DNA from: Aplysia californica
Taxonomy: Eukaryota > Mollusca > Gastropoda > Aplysiida > Aplysiidae
Reading direction: 5' to 3'
NCBI RefSeq assembly: GCF_000002075.1
Contig: NW_004797392.1
Coordinates: 757,924-821,923 of the forward strand
DNA length: 64,000 bases
The notes under the pieces are model-generated. The model made no database searches, was not told the origin of the DNA, and was given only the letters and a program-made list of their open reading frames with translations. Below are positions 25,001 to 31,320 of the stretch, in pieces. Made by a program: the position numbers and the translations under genes. Each line of letters begins with the position of its first letter. Within the stretch, counting starts at the first letter, position 1.

Positions 25001-26714
25001 TTGCTATGTGGGATGGGGAAGGAGTTATATCGTTTTAAACATAGTCAAAATGCGAACTTCCTAACCGACACCGGCAAAGTCGCTTCAGGGCTCATTAACC
25101 CCGTGATCCCAAGCCGGGGAGCTCCGGCAGGCTGCTGAGTCACGCGAACTAAAAGTAACAGAATCGGGCGAAAAGTGAAGCCGTGCCAAGAGCATTGAAA
25201 CAAAAATGCTTGGGGACTGTATGTCTATATGTGAGGCAGCGTGGTGGAATCAGGCTCTCGTCAATTTTTGGGCATGTAGAGTTATTGGTATCATCTTAAA
25301 GCTGGTTCACTTGCCTTTATTTGGATGAAAAAAATATCCATTTATCTTGAATACGAGTCGAGATATTTGCGAATAAAGGAGGTGGGGGTCGCCTGTTTTC
25401 AGAGCTAAAATTAATGAGAAAATAGCCGCCAAAGATTAGTTATAGTTATTTCCTTAGCTTAAGAGTCCGTGGTAACGGAAAATTTTTATTTTTTGTGCCT
25501 TTAATCAACTTTTTTCAGAAAAATCCACACAGAAATGAGTTCTTTAAAGGGCAAGAAAGGTGTTGAGCCAAAAACAAAAATTTTATAAAAATTAACAAAC
25601 CTGCGGAAAAATGCAAGCTTCTTCATTTTGATTATTTTGACGAGAGTCTGATTCCACCACGCTGCCTCACATGTTATTTGTTGTGGCATTGATTTAAACA
25701 AAAATTCTTGGGAACTGTATGTCTATATGTTAATCGTTGTGGCATTGATTTAAACAAAATGCTTGGGAACTGTATGTCTATATGTTATTTGTTGTGGCAT
25801 TGATTTAAACAAAAATGCTTGGGAACTGTGTGTCCATATGTTATTTGTTGTGGCATTGTTGTTTTGATAATATAAGGGTTTTTTTTGGTTTGATTTGTTT
25901 CAGGGAGAAGATGGCTTTTTTCACCAGCGCCAACATGGACGTCCCCGTTATTCCTTCAGAAGCTGCGCGAGTGGGGCCCCTCTCTAGGAGGGTGTCCAGA
26001 AGTGAGGCTGGAGGTACGGAGAAGGTATCGCCAACGAATGGATTAGCCGCACCCCCAACAGCAATTTCGCATGTCGCACCACTGTCATCATCCAATGGTG
26101 AGGTACAGGGTTTGGATGTGTTTCCAAGGAGTAGGGTAGCGGCTCCACCTCCATCAAATGTGCTCGGAGCTCCCATGGCGCCCCATTCTTCTTTGGTTTC
26201 GTCAAATGGGCTGGGTGAAGGTCACCAGCACAGATTGACCTCAGAGCGCGCTTCGGGCCCGTTACCAGCTTTCCAGGCTTGTGCAGAATTGTCTTCGAGC
26301 TCCCAGTCCCCCTGTGGCCCCAGTCAACCCCTTTCATCTATCAGTGGTATCGCTTCAATCGCCGGTCCATCTCCACAGTCGCAGTTACCGTCGTCACAGC
26401 CAGCAGAAGAAATATACAACTCCGCTACTAGTGCGAGGAGTACTGTGTTGTCCCCAGTAAATACTGCTACCCCTGTGGGCATCGCTGATCAGGATGCACT
26501 TGTGACATCAACCGTCTCTAAAAATCAAAAGCCTTCAGTTGCATCGACAGTTGAATGTGGTCAAACTGTGAACGACTTTTCTGCAGCCTCCGTTGTTGTT
26601 GAAGGCGGTGGTGGGGAAGAGGAAATGGGCTCCCTCTCCGCAGAGGGGCCGAGTGGGAGTGGTGGTGCGCTTGAATCATTTTTCCATGATGACAGGATTG
26701 GTGAAGAAGTGTAA
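1055..26714 (+). CDS. kibra: KIBRA / WWC family scaffold protein (3' portion, 19 coding exons)
   Basis: Spliced gene; exons 1055-1177, 1936-2087, 2573-2737, 3186-3275, 4034-4227, 5073-6294, 9017-9082, 10026-10112, 11188-11371, 11867-12079, 13090-13211, 14727-14821, 15477-15589, 16711-17028, 17634-17729, 18386-18554, 19230-19303, 22402-22538, 25904-26714. Every junction is GT-AG and the phases join into one frame of 1,476 codons plus TAA. Seen in order: coiled coil (residues about 1-175 of this part), Ser/Gly block, long Asn/Ser/Pro-rich exon, the block [16 protein letters not shown], a C2 domain (about 665-800), acidic stretch, RSQTFSP and LNRSDSDSS motifs, the aPKC-contact segment, a second helical region, REKMAFFT, and a C-terminal IGEEV. 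These match vertebrate WWC1/KIBRA block by block. Known role: cortical scaffold activating the Hippo kinases with Merlin and Expanded, and a partner of aPKC. The WW domains should lie upstream of base 1. The protein is longer than human WWC1 (about 1,110 residues) because of exon 5073-6294 and the final exon. Confidence 0.95.
1203..1381 (+). mobile_element. SINE-H copy 1
   Basis: Family described at the copy 4816-4990. This diverged copy begins 25 bases after a kibra donor site. Confidence 0.7.
1936..2087 (+). CDS. kibra: kibra exon: coiled coil
   Basis: Acceptor ccag/ttt, donor ag/gtacgt; ends in phase 2. Residues [18 protein letters not shown] and [19 protein letters not shown] align with the LAEK...LRYEEAKRR and LAKLDSEAWPG blocks of vertebrate KIBRA. 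Confidence 0.93.
2573..2737 (+). CDS. kibra: kibra exon: coiled coil ([14 protein letters not shown])
   Basis: Acceptor ttcacag, donor ag/gtgatt. Encodes [20 protein letters not shown] followed by a heptad-like helix; equals the LILINEKEELLKEMRFISP block of human WWC1. Both junctions split an Arg codon. Confidence 0.94.
3186..3275 (+). CDS. kibra: kibra exon: end of coiled coil
   Basis: Ninety bases; acceptor caacag, donor ag/gtaaga. Encodes a helical stretch with [20 protein letters not shown] that corresponds to the QLVRELEEATRQVATLHSQL block of human WWC1. Confidence 0.88.
4034..4227 (+). CDS. kibra: kibra exon: Ser/Gly/Leu-rich linker
   Basis: Acceptor gttccag, donor g/gtgaga. SLSVSSGSS-type residues, [16 protein letters not shown] and a closing [11 protein letters not shown] match the LSSGSSPGSLTSSRGSL and KVEFLLLEG segments of human WWC1. 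Likely phosphorylated linker, by composition. Confidence 0.92.
4274..4440 (+). mobile_element. SINE-H copy 2
   Basis: Head ggttggcgggtgctctggtg, body through cttgtaacacctctaatctt, and a tail shortened in the hairpin. A run of 18 G follows at 4479-4496. Confidence 0.8.
4650..4757 (+). repeat. Short dispersed repeat B, copy 1
   Basis: Shares gtggttgggtcctgcc and ctgtttctgtctatctaact with copies at 22886-22972 and, on the minus strand, 59995-60092. Function and ends unknown. Confidence 0.5.
4816..4990 (+). mobile_element. SINE-H copy 3, with exact 16-bp target-site duplication
   Basis: Reference copy. The 175-base element lies between two copies of taaacttaagattcga (4800-4815 and 4991-5006), so its ends are exact. 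Layout: head gtgggtggctggcgggtgct, CT-rich body with a tgtttgttactcttttgtaa block, hairpin tail (cacttc...tatgaccttattgtgttgcaagtg), then actcttactaaaac. No tRNA-like head was convincing; the segment tggtttgctcc could be a worn B box. About 21 copies occur in the window on both strands and none overlaps a coding exon. Inference: a SINE mobilised by a LINE that reads the hairpin tail. Confidence 0.88.
5073..6294 (+). CDS. kibra: kibra large exon: Asn/Ser/Pro-rich central region with PPSY motif
   Basis: A 1,222-base exon (about 407 codons). Acceptor tctccccag, donor ag/gtgggt. It opens with a block made almost only of Asn and Ser (about 5195-5335), then [16 protein letters not shown], which matches the LSPRSSLSSPSPPCSP block of human WWC1, then [10 protein letters not shown] with a PPxY motif at 5414-5425, several Gln runs, Ser/Thr/Val-rich low complexity, and at the end [19 protein letters not shown], nearly identical to vertebrate KIBRA. 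The conserved blocks at both ends show that the low-complexity middle is an expansion within the gene and not a misjoined ORF. The open frame runs on past the donor into a MITE, which is not coding. Confidence 0.93.
6313..6652. mobile_element. hAT-like MITE with CAGGGTTC ends
   Basis: Starts CAGGGTTCGTACGG and ends GAACCCTG, flanked by GTTATT at 6307-6312 and 6653-6658. The interior repeats cttggaaa/aactcttgga. The ends resemble widespread hAT-type non-autonomous elements. It begins 18 bases past the donor of the large kibra exon. Confidence 0.75.
6958..7562. mobile_element. Tc1/mariner-superfamily (pogo-like) non-autonomous element
   Basis: Left end TA-CAGTATAA, right end TTATACTG-TA, giving a TA duplication and 8-bp matching ends. 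The interior has cctcgttagttcgagg-type sequence common near pogo/Tigger ends. No transposase frame remains in its 605 bases. Confidence 0.6.
7876..8011 (+). mobile_element. SINE-H copy 4, 5' truncated
   Basis: Body and tail only, from the ctttcgttcc region to ctcactaaaactaaaa. Confidence 0.65.
8255..8546. mobile_element. TTAA-bounded MITE 1
   Basis: TTAACTCTTTgaacccc at the left and gggcgtaaagagTTAA at the right. TTAA ends suit piggyBac-type mobilisation, but the superfamily is not proven. Confidence 0.7.
8576..8754 (+). mobile_element. SINE-H copy 5
   Basis: Full length with head ggttgacgtgtgctctggtg and tail gttactaaaactaaaa-like. About 50 bases before copy 6, same strand. Confidence 0.85.
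8804..8983 (+). mobile_element. SINE-H copy 6, 13-bp target-site duplication
   Basis: Flanked by ctaatttgtctac at 8791-8803 and 8984-8996. It ends 33 bases before the kibra exon at 9017, so its duplication lies in the acceptor region. Tail is of the GGCGCTC/GAGCGCC type. Confidence 0.88.
9017..9082 (+). CDS. kibra: kibra exon: start of C2 domain
   Basis: Sixty-six bases; acceptor cctcag, donor aa/gtaagt. SAQIQIKLK matches the ATRIQIALKY strand that opens the KIBRA C2 domain. Phase agrees with both neighbours. Confidence 0.88.
9176..9410. mobile_element. GTGAGG MITE family 2, worn copy
   Basis: Left end gtgaggagtgtg with gttgacaaaatgagttactt; interior aaatggcatcagttgaagat as in 55293-55527. 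Right end decayed. Confidence 0.55.
10026..10112 (+). CDS. kibra: kibra exon: C2 domain beta strands
   Basis: Acceptor ctgttcag, donor gt/gtaagt. [20 protein letters not shown] corresponds to KYDEKNKQFAILIIQLSNLS in human WWC1. Confidence 0.9.
10141..10308 (+). mobile_element. SINE-H copy 7
   Basis: Begins 28 bases after the kibra donor at 10113 and lacks part of the body before cttcggcactt. A run of 25 C (10320-10344) follows. Confidence 0.82.
10320..10344. repeat. Poly-C run of 25
   Basis: Homopolymer following SINE-H copy 7; length may be unreliable in the assembly. Confidence 0.8.
10654..10721 (+). mobile_element. SINE-H-type tail fragment (copy 8)
   Basis: Only the tail: perfect stem GGCGCTC...GAGCGCC, then gtaaaaccctctactataaa and an A-rich end. 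It may belong to the tRNA-headed family at 40741-41212, which has the same tail. Confidence 0.6.
11188..11371 (+). CDS. kibra: kibra exon: C2 domain core
   Basis: Acceptor ctcctcag, donor ctg/gtgagt. [31 protein letters not shown] and GEECL match VNIRVAVLP, FNEVFWVSM, LHQKTLRVDVCT and LEECL of the human C2 domain. KIBRA C2 is known as an atypical lipid-binding C2; I did not try to assign calcium ligands. Confidence 0.94.
11867..12079 (+). CDS. kibra: kibra exon: end of C2 domain and Ser-rich tail
   Basis: Seventy-one full codons. [10 protein letters not shown] and [12 protein letters not shown] match GGAQISLAEV and TRWYNLLSYKYL of human WWC1 and close the C2 domain; a Ser/Gln-rich tail follows. 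Confidence 0.94.
12113..12268. mobile_element. Small hairpin MITE (GTAAGACTCCG family), long form
   Basis: Left arm cgactgctcattgtaagact and right arm ggcggagtcttacactaaga are inverted complements with a few mismatches over about 30 bases. Related short forms at 12670-12731 and 26977-27038. Confidence 0.75.
12670..12731. mobile_element. Small hairpin MITE, short form
   Basis: cagtgtaagactccgcca ... cggagttttacactaag; nearly the whole element is an inverted repeat. Confidence 0.7.
13090..13211 (+). CDS. kibra: kibra exon: Ser/Ala-rich linker
   Basis: Acceptor caccacag, donor cg/gtaagt. Encodes [20 protein letters not shown] followed by Ser/Asp-rich sequence; matches loosely the DAVSALLEQTAVELEKRQ segment of human WWC1. 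Support is mainly phase and splice sites. Confidence 0.82.
14727..14821 (+). CDS. kibra: kibra exon: Ser/Thr-rich linker
   Basis: Acceptor tttgcag, donor g/gtaaga; phases 2 to 1 fit both neighbours. Encodes a poorly conserved segment with [19 protein letters not shown]. Confidence 0.8.
15477..15589 (+). CDS. kibra: kibra exon: acidic Asp/Glu run
   Basis: Acceptor tattgcag, donor aag/gtgagt. Encodes [15 protein letters not shown], the counterpart of the glutamate-rich stretch of vertebrate KIBRA. Confidence 0.88.
15993..16043. repeat. CT microsatellite
   Basis: About 25 units of CT in a kibra intron. Confidence 0.95.
16517..16701 (+). mobile_element. SINE-H copy 9, abutting a kibra acceptor
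   Basis: Full length; the tail actactaaaactaaact ends about ten bases before the kibra exon at 16711. The branch-point region of that exon would lie within the SINE. Confidence 0.85.
16711..17028 (+). CDS. kibra: kibra exon: KETNTE and SKTFSP blocks, His-rich insert
   Basis: One hundred and six full codons; acceptor acttcccag, donor aag/gtgcgt. DKETNTE and [12 protein letters not shown] with YVCK match DKETNTE and GSTIIRSKTFSP...YVCR of human WWC1. In between sit a His-rich run ([10 protein letters not shown]) and five Gln not seen in the human protein. A SINE-H copy ends about ten bases before the exon. Confidence 0.94.
17249..17330 (-). repeat. Tail fragment of the AAT-tailed SINE family
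   Basis: aatagcatttgcgaagcgca as in copies at 43228, 55149 and 31237. Confidence 0.6.
17634..17729 (+). CDS. kibra: kibra exon: LNRSDSDSS and aPKC-contact segment
   Basis: Thirty-two full codons. LNRSDSDSS is identical to vertebrate [20 protein letters not shown] keeps the spacing of human FVRNSLERRSVRMKR, the basic segment reported to bind atypical PKC. Confidence 0.95.
17815..18111. mobile_element. TTAA-bounded MITE 2
   Basis: Left TTAACTCTTTATCTCC, right GGAGATAAAGAGTTGA (last TTAA worn to TTGA). Shares the first ten bases with TTAA MITE 1 but not the interior. Confidence 0.7.
18386..18554 (+). CDS. kibra: kibra exon: [11 protein letters not shown] helical block
   Basis: Acceptor tttttag, donor g/gtgtgt. 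[20 protein letters not shown] and [19 protein letters not shown] match the [20 protein letters not shown] and QLTQEISVLKELKEQLEQAK blocks of human WWC1. Confidence 0.96.
18722..18867 (+). mobile_element. SINE-H copy 10, 3' truncated
   Basis: Head gatggttggcgggtgctctg through tctatgattttattgtgtta; tail missing. Confidence 0.8.
19230..19303 (+). CDS. kibra: kibra exon: ELPSWL block
   Basis: Acceptor ctccccag, donor ttg/gtaagt. [19 protein letters not shown] matches GEKELPQWLREDERFRLLL of human WWC1. Confidence 0.95.
19304..22401. other. 3.1-kb kibra intron
   Basis: Contains the LINE fragment at 19366-19545, a poly-G run at 19947-19965, a short C run at 20580-20589, and otherwise AT-rich sequence. 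I see no supported exon or further element between 19970 and 22400. Confidence 0.6.
19366..19545 (-). mobile_element. LINE 3' fragment (RTE-like suspected), copy 1
   Basis: On the minus strand encodes [15 protein letters not shown] near the end of ORF2, then a (GAT)n tail. Same element as 37157-37491 and 50821-50996. Poly-T and poly-G tracts flank it. Confidence 0.7.
22402..22538 (+). CDS. kibra: kibra exon: C-terminal helix, NAGNAG acceptor
   Basis: Encodes [19 protein letters not shown] and [11 protein letters not shown], like the DREEHKGELQTDKMMRAA...KDVHRLRGQ helix of human WWC1. The acceptor reads ctagcag, so splicing at 22402 or 22405 would include or skip one Gln. Donor ag/gtatgc. Confidence 0.93.
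22631..22809 (+). mobile_element. SINE-H copy 11
   Basis: Full length, GGCGCTC/GAGTGCC tail with one G-U pair, followed by taaaacctctactaaaact. Imperfect flanking duplication aggtccgtatg / aagtccgtgtg. Confidence 0.85.
22886..22972 (+). repeat. Short dispersed repeat B, copy 2
   Basis: gccactggtaggtcctcctc and tttctgtctctgtctaactt; see 4650-4757. Confidence 0.5.
23560..25192. mobile_element. Candidate 1.6-kb element with diverged inverted ends
   Basis: The left part (about 23600-23690, ggggtcacggggggtcag) resembles the reverse complement of the right part (about 25090-25190, gggatcacggggttaatgag), and both include a ttttagtt motif. The interior is AT-rich without coding potential. Boundaries are approximate and the relationship was judged by eye. 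Confidence 0.35.
25195..25860. repeat. 56-bp minisatellite, split by a MITE
   Basis: Units of 55-56 bases start with ttgtggcattgatttaaac at 25681, 25737 and 25792, with part of another at 25848. A partial unit ending ctgtatgtctata sits left of the MITE at 25231. The array ends about 40 bases before the acceptor of the last kibra exon. Confidence 0.85.
25231..25670 (-). mobile_element. GTGAGGC MITE family 1, copy in minisatellite
   Basis: Inverted ends GTGAGGCAGCGTGGTGGAAT ... ATTCCACCACGCTGCCTCAC, about 33 bases, flanked by AT (25229-25230, 25671-25672). The intact neighbouring minisatellite units (tctatatgttat) act as an empty site and show that exactly AT was duplicated. Opposite in orientation to the copies at 33932 and 41322. 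Confidence 0.85.
25904..26714 (+). CDS. kibra: kibra last coding exon: REKMAFFT block, long extension, PDZ-type C-terminus
   Basis: Acceptor gatttgtttcag; stop TAA at 26712-26714. Opens with [18 protein letters not shown], nearly the same as [17 protein letters not shown] that almost ends human WWC1. Human WWC1 stops a few residues later at ADDV; here about 245 residues of Ser/Ala/Pro/Val-rich sequence follow before the stop. The last residues IGEEV again give an acidic tripeptide ending in Val, suited to a PDZ ligand. The frame is open throughout and no donor site is needed. Confidence 0.92.
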
Positions 26715-26976
26715 GCAGGCAAAGCTTGGTGGAGTTTCTGTTGTCTCCGTGTGTGTGTTTTCTGTGAGTGGATGGGTCTTGTGTGGCTGCGTGAGGGGTT
26801 CTGGACCATTCTACCATTGTGGATAGCTCCTAGATAAGCAGATGGTACATGATGAGGTCTCAGGCCAGTATCAAAGAGGGTTCAGGCTCCTACTGCGAAA
26901 GGGGTATGAAAATGAAACGGGAGGGAAGAAAGATAATGATATCGATCCTCTTCTTTATCAAAACAAATTGATTGCG

Positions 26977-27038
26977 CAGTATAAGGCTCCACCAAATGTC
27001 ACTTTTTCAAATTGACGTATTGTGGAGTTTTACACTAG
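26977..27038. mobile_element. Small hairpin MITE, short form, 3' of kibra
   Basis: cagtataaggctccacca ... tgtggagttttacactag. Lies 263 bases past the kibra stop, so likely in its 3' UTR, just ahead of an AATAAA at 27047-27052. Confidence 0.65.
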
Positions 27039-27189
27039 GTAGTTGAAATAAAGTTGGATATGGTCTTGCAGTATCTGTTTCATAAAAAGCAGAAGGTGCT
27101 TCGGCTATGTGTATTTTCTACCACTTCCTGTACCTATAAATTGACTAAATGGAAATAGCTCAACACCACAACCACCACCACCACACTCG

Positions 27190-27191
<2 letters not shown>

Positions 27192-27246
<55 letters not shown>

Positions 27247-27278
27247 ACTCACACAGACACACTCACACACACACACAC
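27192..27278. repeat. CA microsatellite
   Basis: About 40 CA units with a few interruptions, within the probable kibra 3' UTR. Confidence 0.95.
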
Positions 27279-28179
27279 CAACCCCCCAAAGAAAAAAAAA
27301 TAGTATAGGAGTTTTTGAAGGGTAATTAAAGTCTTGGAATTTGAGGAGTCTTGTATTTTATTATCAGCAAAATGGTGGTGACTCCCTGCACTTTTTTGTT
27401 TACCCATTCTAATGTAAGTACTAGTTGTCATGTGTGATATTAAACAATGGTGCTTTATTTTCCTGTCCTATGGAAATTATCTTGCTGTTTTTTTACCGGT
27501 TCGTTAAGGCAAATGTCAGATTTTCAATAGCTGTCCTGCTTGTTTCACATCTGTTTGTTGGTTTTGCTGCTTGTATGCTTTTCCCATCAGCGGATTAAGC
27601 CATGTGTCAGAAGTCCCTGAATGATAATTATAATGCTCACTATCGAGCAGCTTCTTTTTAGGTCACTGAGGCTGCGCATCCAAGACATTCGACAACACTG
27701 GAAAATGTAGTGTTTTGGGGCGCTTTGAGCAAGAAAACGTGCAGCCTCGTTATTTATGCACATGTTTCAATTTTGTTTTCTTAGTCTTAAAGTCGAAAAG
27801 GCAGGAATACAGATGCATGTTATGAAATATGCAAATTCGTTTTTCTGATTTGTGTGGGTTGGTTTAAAATAGCTGCAACTTTTCTTTGTTTGGCTGCTGT
27901 TGGGACATTTGTGTCTGCAACTATAGTATGTCCTCTAAGAGTCAAGAAGTTGTAAAGGGTACCAACACCGTAACCTTTTTGCATTGTTTAAAGAAACCTC
28001 TGGGTTTTGGTGGGTTTTTTTTAAAGCAGTCTATATATACTTCTCTGAGATAGTGAAGTGTTAGCATAGTGTGCCTGAGTAGAGTGTGACTAAATGATTG
28101 ATGCAAATGCAGTGTTTTTTCTCCCTGTACAAAACTTGTGATGTATAGTGTAATAGTCTTATTTGCACATGAGCATACG

Positions 28180-28208
28180 CACCCACACACACAGACCGCA
28201 CACATGTG

Positions 28209-28239
<31 letters not shown>

Positions 28240-28320
28240 ACACACAAACACTGCACACATGTGCAGACACACACTCATGCACACCACACACCCACACACC
28301 ACAAACACACACACACACAT
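28180..28320. repeat. Interrupted CA-rich repeat
   Basis: ACACAC runs broken by cactgcacacatgtgca segments that occur twice (28193-28210 and 28247-28265). Confidence 0.85.
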
Positions 28321-28820
28321 AAACACTCTTTTATAAATGTATACAAGTACATCATCACTTACGCTTTTCGACACCAGCTGCCCTTCTCCTACCTTTGATT
28401 AAATCAGTCATCCCTCAATGAAATGATTTTGCTGGACAAAATTATATGTCTGTTGCCTCTATCTCATCATCCCCTGATACTATTTACAATGCATTTGGGC
28501 AAATTTCATTCGTAACAGTCGATATATATACTAGCATTAAGCCTGTACAGTTCATCTGTATAACAGTCACTCTTTGAGTAGTGCACCTTCCATATTGTGA
28601 TGTGATTGTTCATTCATGCAACAGTTAACTTCAGTTTTCCTCCCCGCTGATTGTTGTCGATTGCGATATGATGAATGCCTCGCTCTTCGCGGTAAAGACA
28701 TCTCTATAGAGGTTTTGATTATGGTGTGTCAAGATGTGAGTGAAGACTGTTTTCTCGAGTTTGTTATATATATAAATTGTTCTATATTCTAATCTGGCCT
28801 AGGTCTCATTGCAGCCTGCA

Positions 28821-28825
28821 GAGAG

Positions 28826-28919
<94 letters not shown>
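28821..28919. repeat. GA then TA microsatellite
   Basis: Five GA followed by about 44 TA units. Confidence 0.95.
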
Positions 28920-28921
<2 letters not shown>

Positions 28922-30611
28922 ATCTTTCACTGCTGAGTGATATGGATGTTACTGCTTTCAGAGTTTTTTTGTTTTTTAAAAATTGTTTGATCAAGTAAGT
29001 TTGCTTTTAGACCGACACTTGAGGACGTTTTGTTAACAAGGAGTGTCTGTCACACACTAAAGACTGAAGAGACTGTTATAATGCCTGCGTAGAAAATGGA
29101 ATCTGACAAGATCATGCAGCAGACCTACCAATCACTCCATGACCAAGAAATTTTTCTCAAAATCCTCCCTTAAAAATAAGAATTTGTTTGGGGGAGGGGG
29201 GGGGGGGATTGGAGTCTCCCGAGCCCTTTTAGATTAAGATAACAAACTGACCGTGGTAAATAAATATGTATTGTGAATGTACACGTGTAAATCAATGCTA
29301 TTAAAAATGTATATTTTCGTGTTATCCAGGATAGCTTGTGCAAATAAATGTAAAAATATACATGTATATGCGTGTCATTTATGGTAAGTTGCTTACAACC
29401 TGACAGAATTGGAAATTGTATTTCAGTCATATCTGAAGAGGGTTCTTTGTTGGTCAAAAAACAAGTGGGAGAGCACTGATTTTATTGGAGTACTTGATAG
29501 GTCTGCATGCAGTGCTTCTTTTGTGTGTTTGACATCATAACTCAAAGTCCTCATAGTCATAGCATTTTGACTCCACCCATCCCTTCCCTTTCAACTCCCT
29601 TTCCGCCTCTTTCCTTTTCCAAGAGTTTCTGCCTGTTCTCATGATGTAACAACTTCCCACCCTCAGCAAATATTACTCGTTTTTTAAAAATTAGTTTTTA
29701 CTGAACCCATGTCATCCACCCTCCCCCATCATGTGTTGGTTGGTTAAGGCTATTTGAATGATATGTGTATGAAAGGTAAAGAGAGAGAGAGAGAGAGAGA
29801 TATGAAGTGAGAAAGAAGGTGGAAAAAAAGTGAGCAGAGTCAAGTCATTTGTGCGTAGCACGTGTAGTTGCTCTCAAGCTGGTATGCCGACGAGGTTTGA
29901 TTTTCAGTGTGAGGGGCTACGATATACCAAGCAGCTGAGCTGCACAATGCTGTTTTCTTGCTTCTTATTTAGTTTTCCAGATAAATTTTGTCATGAAGCC
30001 TTTCCAACAAATGAGCGAAGAAACAAGATTTTTTTTTTTTGATAATTGTTTTTTTTTTTTTAATCGAAAGGTCTTGTTTGTTTAATGAAAAGCATTTTCG
30101 ACCTGTCATTATGTACTTTATTGACATTCCGTTTCCTGCAGATTTTGAAGTGATGCTTCCTTCCCTTCCATTTGCCAGCTCCCCGGGCTGGCTTATATCC
30201 TTCAGTTTAACACTGTGATTACTGAAAAGTTGAATAAATGTTTGGGATATTGTTCACGGGGTTCATCATGCACGAGAATTCTGTTGTTCTCTTGGCGCTG
30301 ACCCTCTGCAAATATACCTGTTGTAAAATGTGTACTCTCATGTTGAGTTCAAGTTTTTGATTTTTGTACAGATGTCATATATTCTGCACTCAGTGCAAAG
30401 TGTTATGTAGATAGTGTATGTAAAAGATGTTTTTGGTTCCAGTTTGAAGATTGTATGACATTTATTTTGTGCTAGATTCAGACTGTAATGCCTATGACAG
30501 TAATTTCTTAAAGAGAGAAAGAGCTGTGTAATTTCCTTCTTTTTAAAGTAAATGCTTTGTAATTGCCTCTTGTGTTCATCGTGTGAATCTCAATTTGGGT
30601 ATACAACTGAA

Positions 30612-30835
30612 GCGTGATGTCACTGCTGCAAGCAATCCTCTTAAGTCCAAACTTTGAGAATTTTCAATTTTTGCACCCTCCCAAAGCTCTATCAAAAAAG
30701 CACTTCTCAACATCGCTGAAATTCTGTTTAGTGCTATGTTCGAGGCTTACAATTTTCTTGCTTTTCTTGATTTCTGACAGGAACAACATGATAAAAACTA
30801 TTTTTGTCTCTTTAGTAAAAAGTACCTACACGGAC
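30612..30835 (+). repeat. Dispersed repeat C, copy 1
   Basis: Resembles 39825-40045 over about 220 bases: gcaagcaatcc, gagaattttcaa, caccctcccaaagctct, cttacaattttcttgctttt, ctgacagga. No ends or coding capacity recognised. A 139-codon open frame here is an accident of the repeat. Confidence 0.65.
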
Positions 30836-31236
30836 TTAAATGGATTGTTTGAGACATCAACGATGAAACTTTGCAGTGAAAGACATTTAGAACTGCTTAT
30901 GATCCACGTTTCAACCCATTCTATGGAAGCTACTGTCCGTACATTTTTCCTGGAAACAGTAGGGTTTCTGTCACACCTTGCAACAAATCTGCAAATCGTA
31001 TTGGGAATGGGAACATTCAGAAGGCAGGTCTAGTTCTTCGTTCTGTCAATTTCCCTACACAGAGAACAAATCGTCCCACGCACTGTTTGTTTGATAAGGC
31101 TATGTGAAAGAACTGTTAAAAGAGATGAGACGCAGCTTTTTTGTTTCAAGAGCAGCATTTTGAGCACATTTGGTTCCATGTTGCAGTTTTCTGAATGATG
31201 AAGTTATGGTCACTCCCTCTTCACTTAGGACAAGGT

Positions 31237-31320
31237 TTAAATAATATAGTGTAAAGCGCATAGAGCCTGCTGTTGAGCGGGGATAGGCGCCATACAAATG
31301 CTATTTATTATTTATTATTA
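31237..31320 (+). repeat. Tail fragment of the AAT-tailed SINE family, plus orientation
   Basis: gtgtaaagcgcatagagcct ... acaaatgctatttattattt; reverse complement of the piece at 43228-43311. Confidence 0.65.

Larger units (their letters stand above)
26715..30600. other. kibra 3' flank, probably 3' UTR in part
   Basis: Contains a hairpin MITE, CA repeats (27192-27278, 28180-28320), a GA/TA repeat (28821-28919) and AATAAA signals at 27047-27052 and 30233-30238. Which of these ends the mRNA cannot be told from sequence alone. No supported ORF. Confidence 0.5.

Noticed and set aside
25229-25672. TA target duplication (Tc1/mariner type) for the GTGAGGC MITE
   Set aside because: The right flank reads TG, and the intact minisatellite unit shows that AT and not TA was duplicated.
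27942-28398. Cys/Val- and His/Thr-rich small proteins
   Set aside because: Translations of CA/GT repeats on both strands.
30614-31033. 139-codon open frame between the two genes
   Set aside because: Its first half is dispersed repeat C, found again at 39825-40045 without the frame; no family resemblance.
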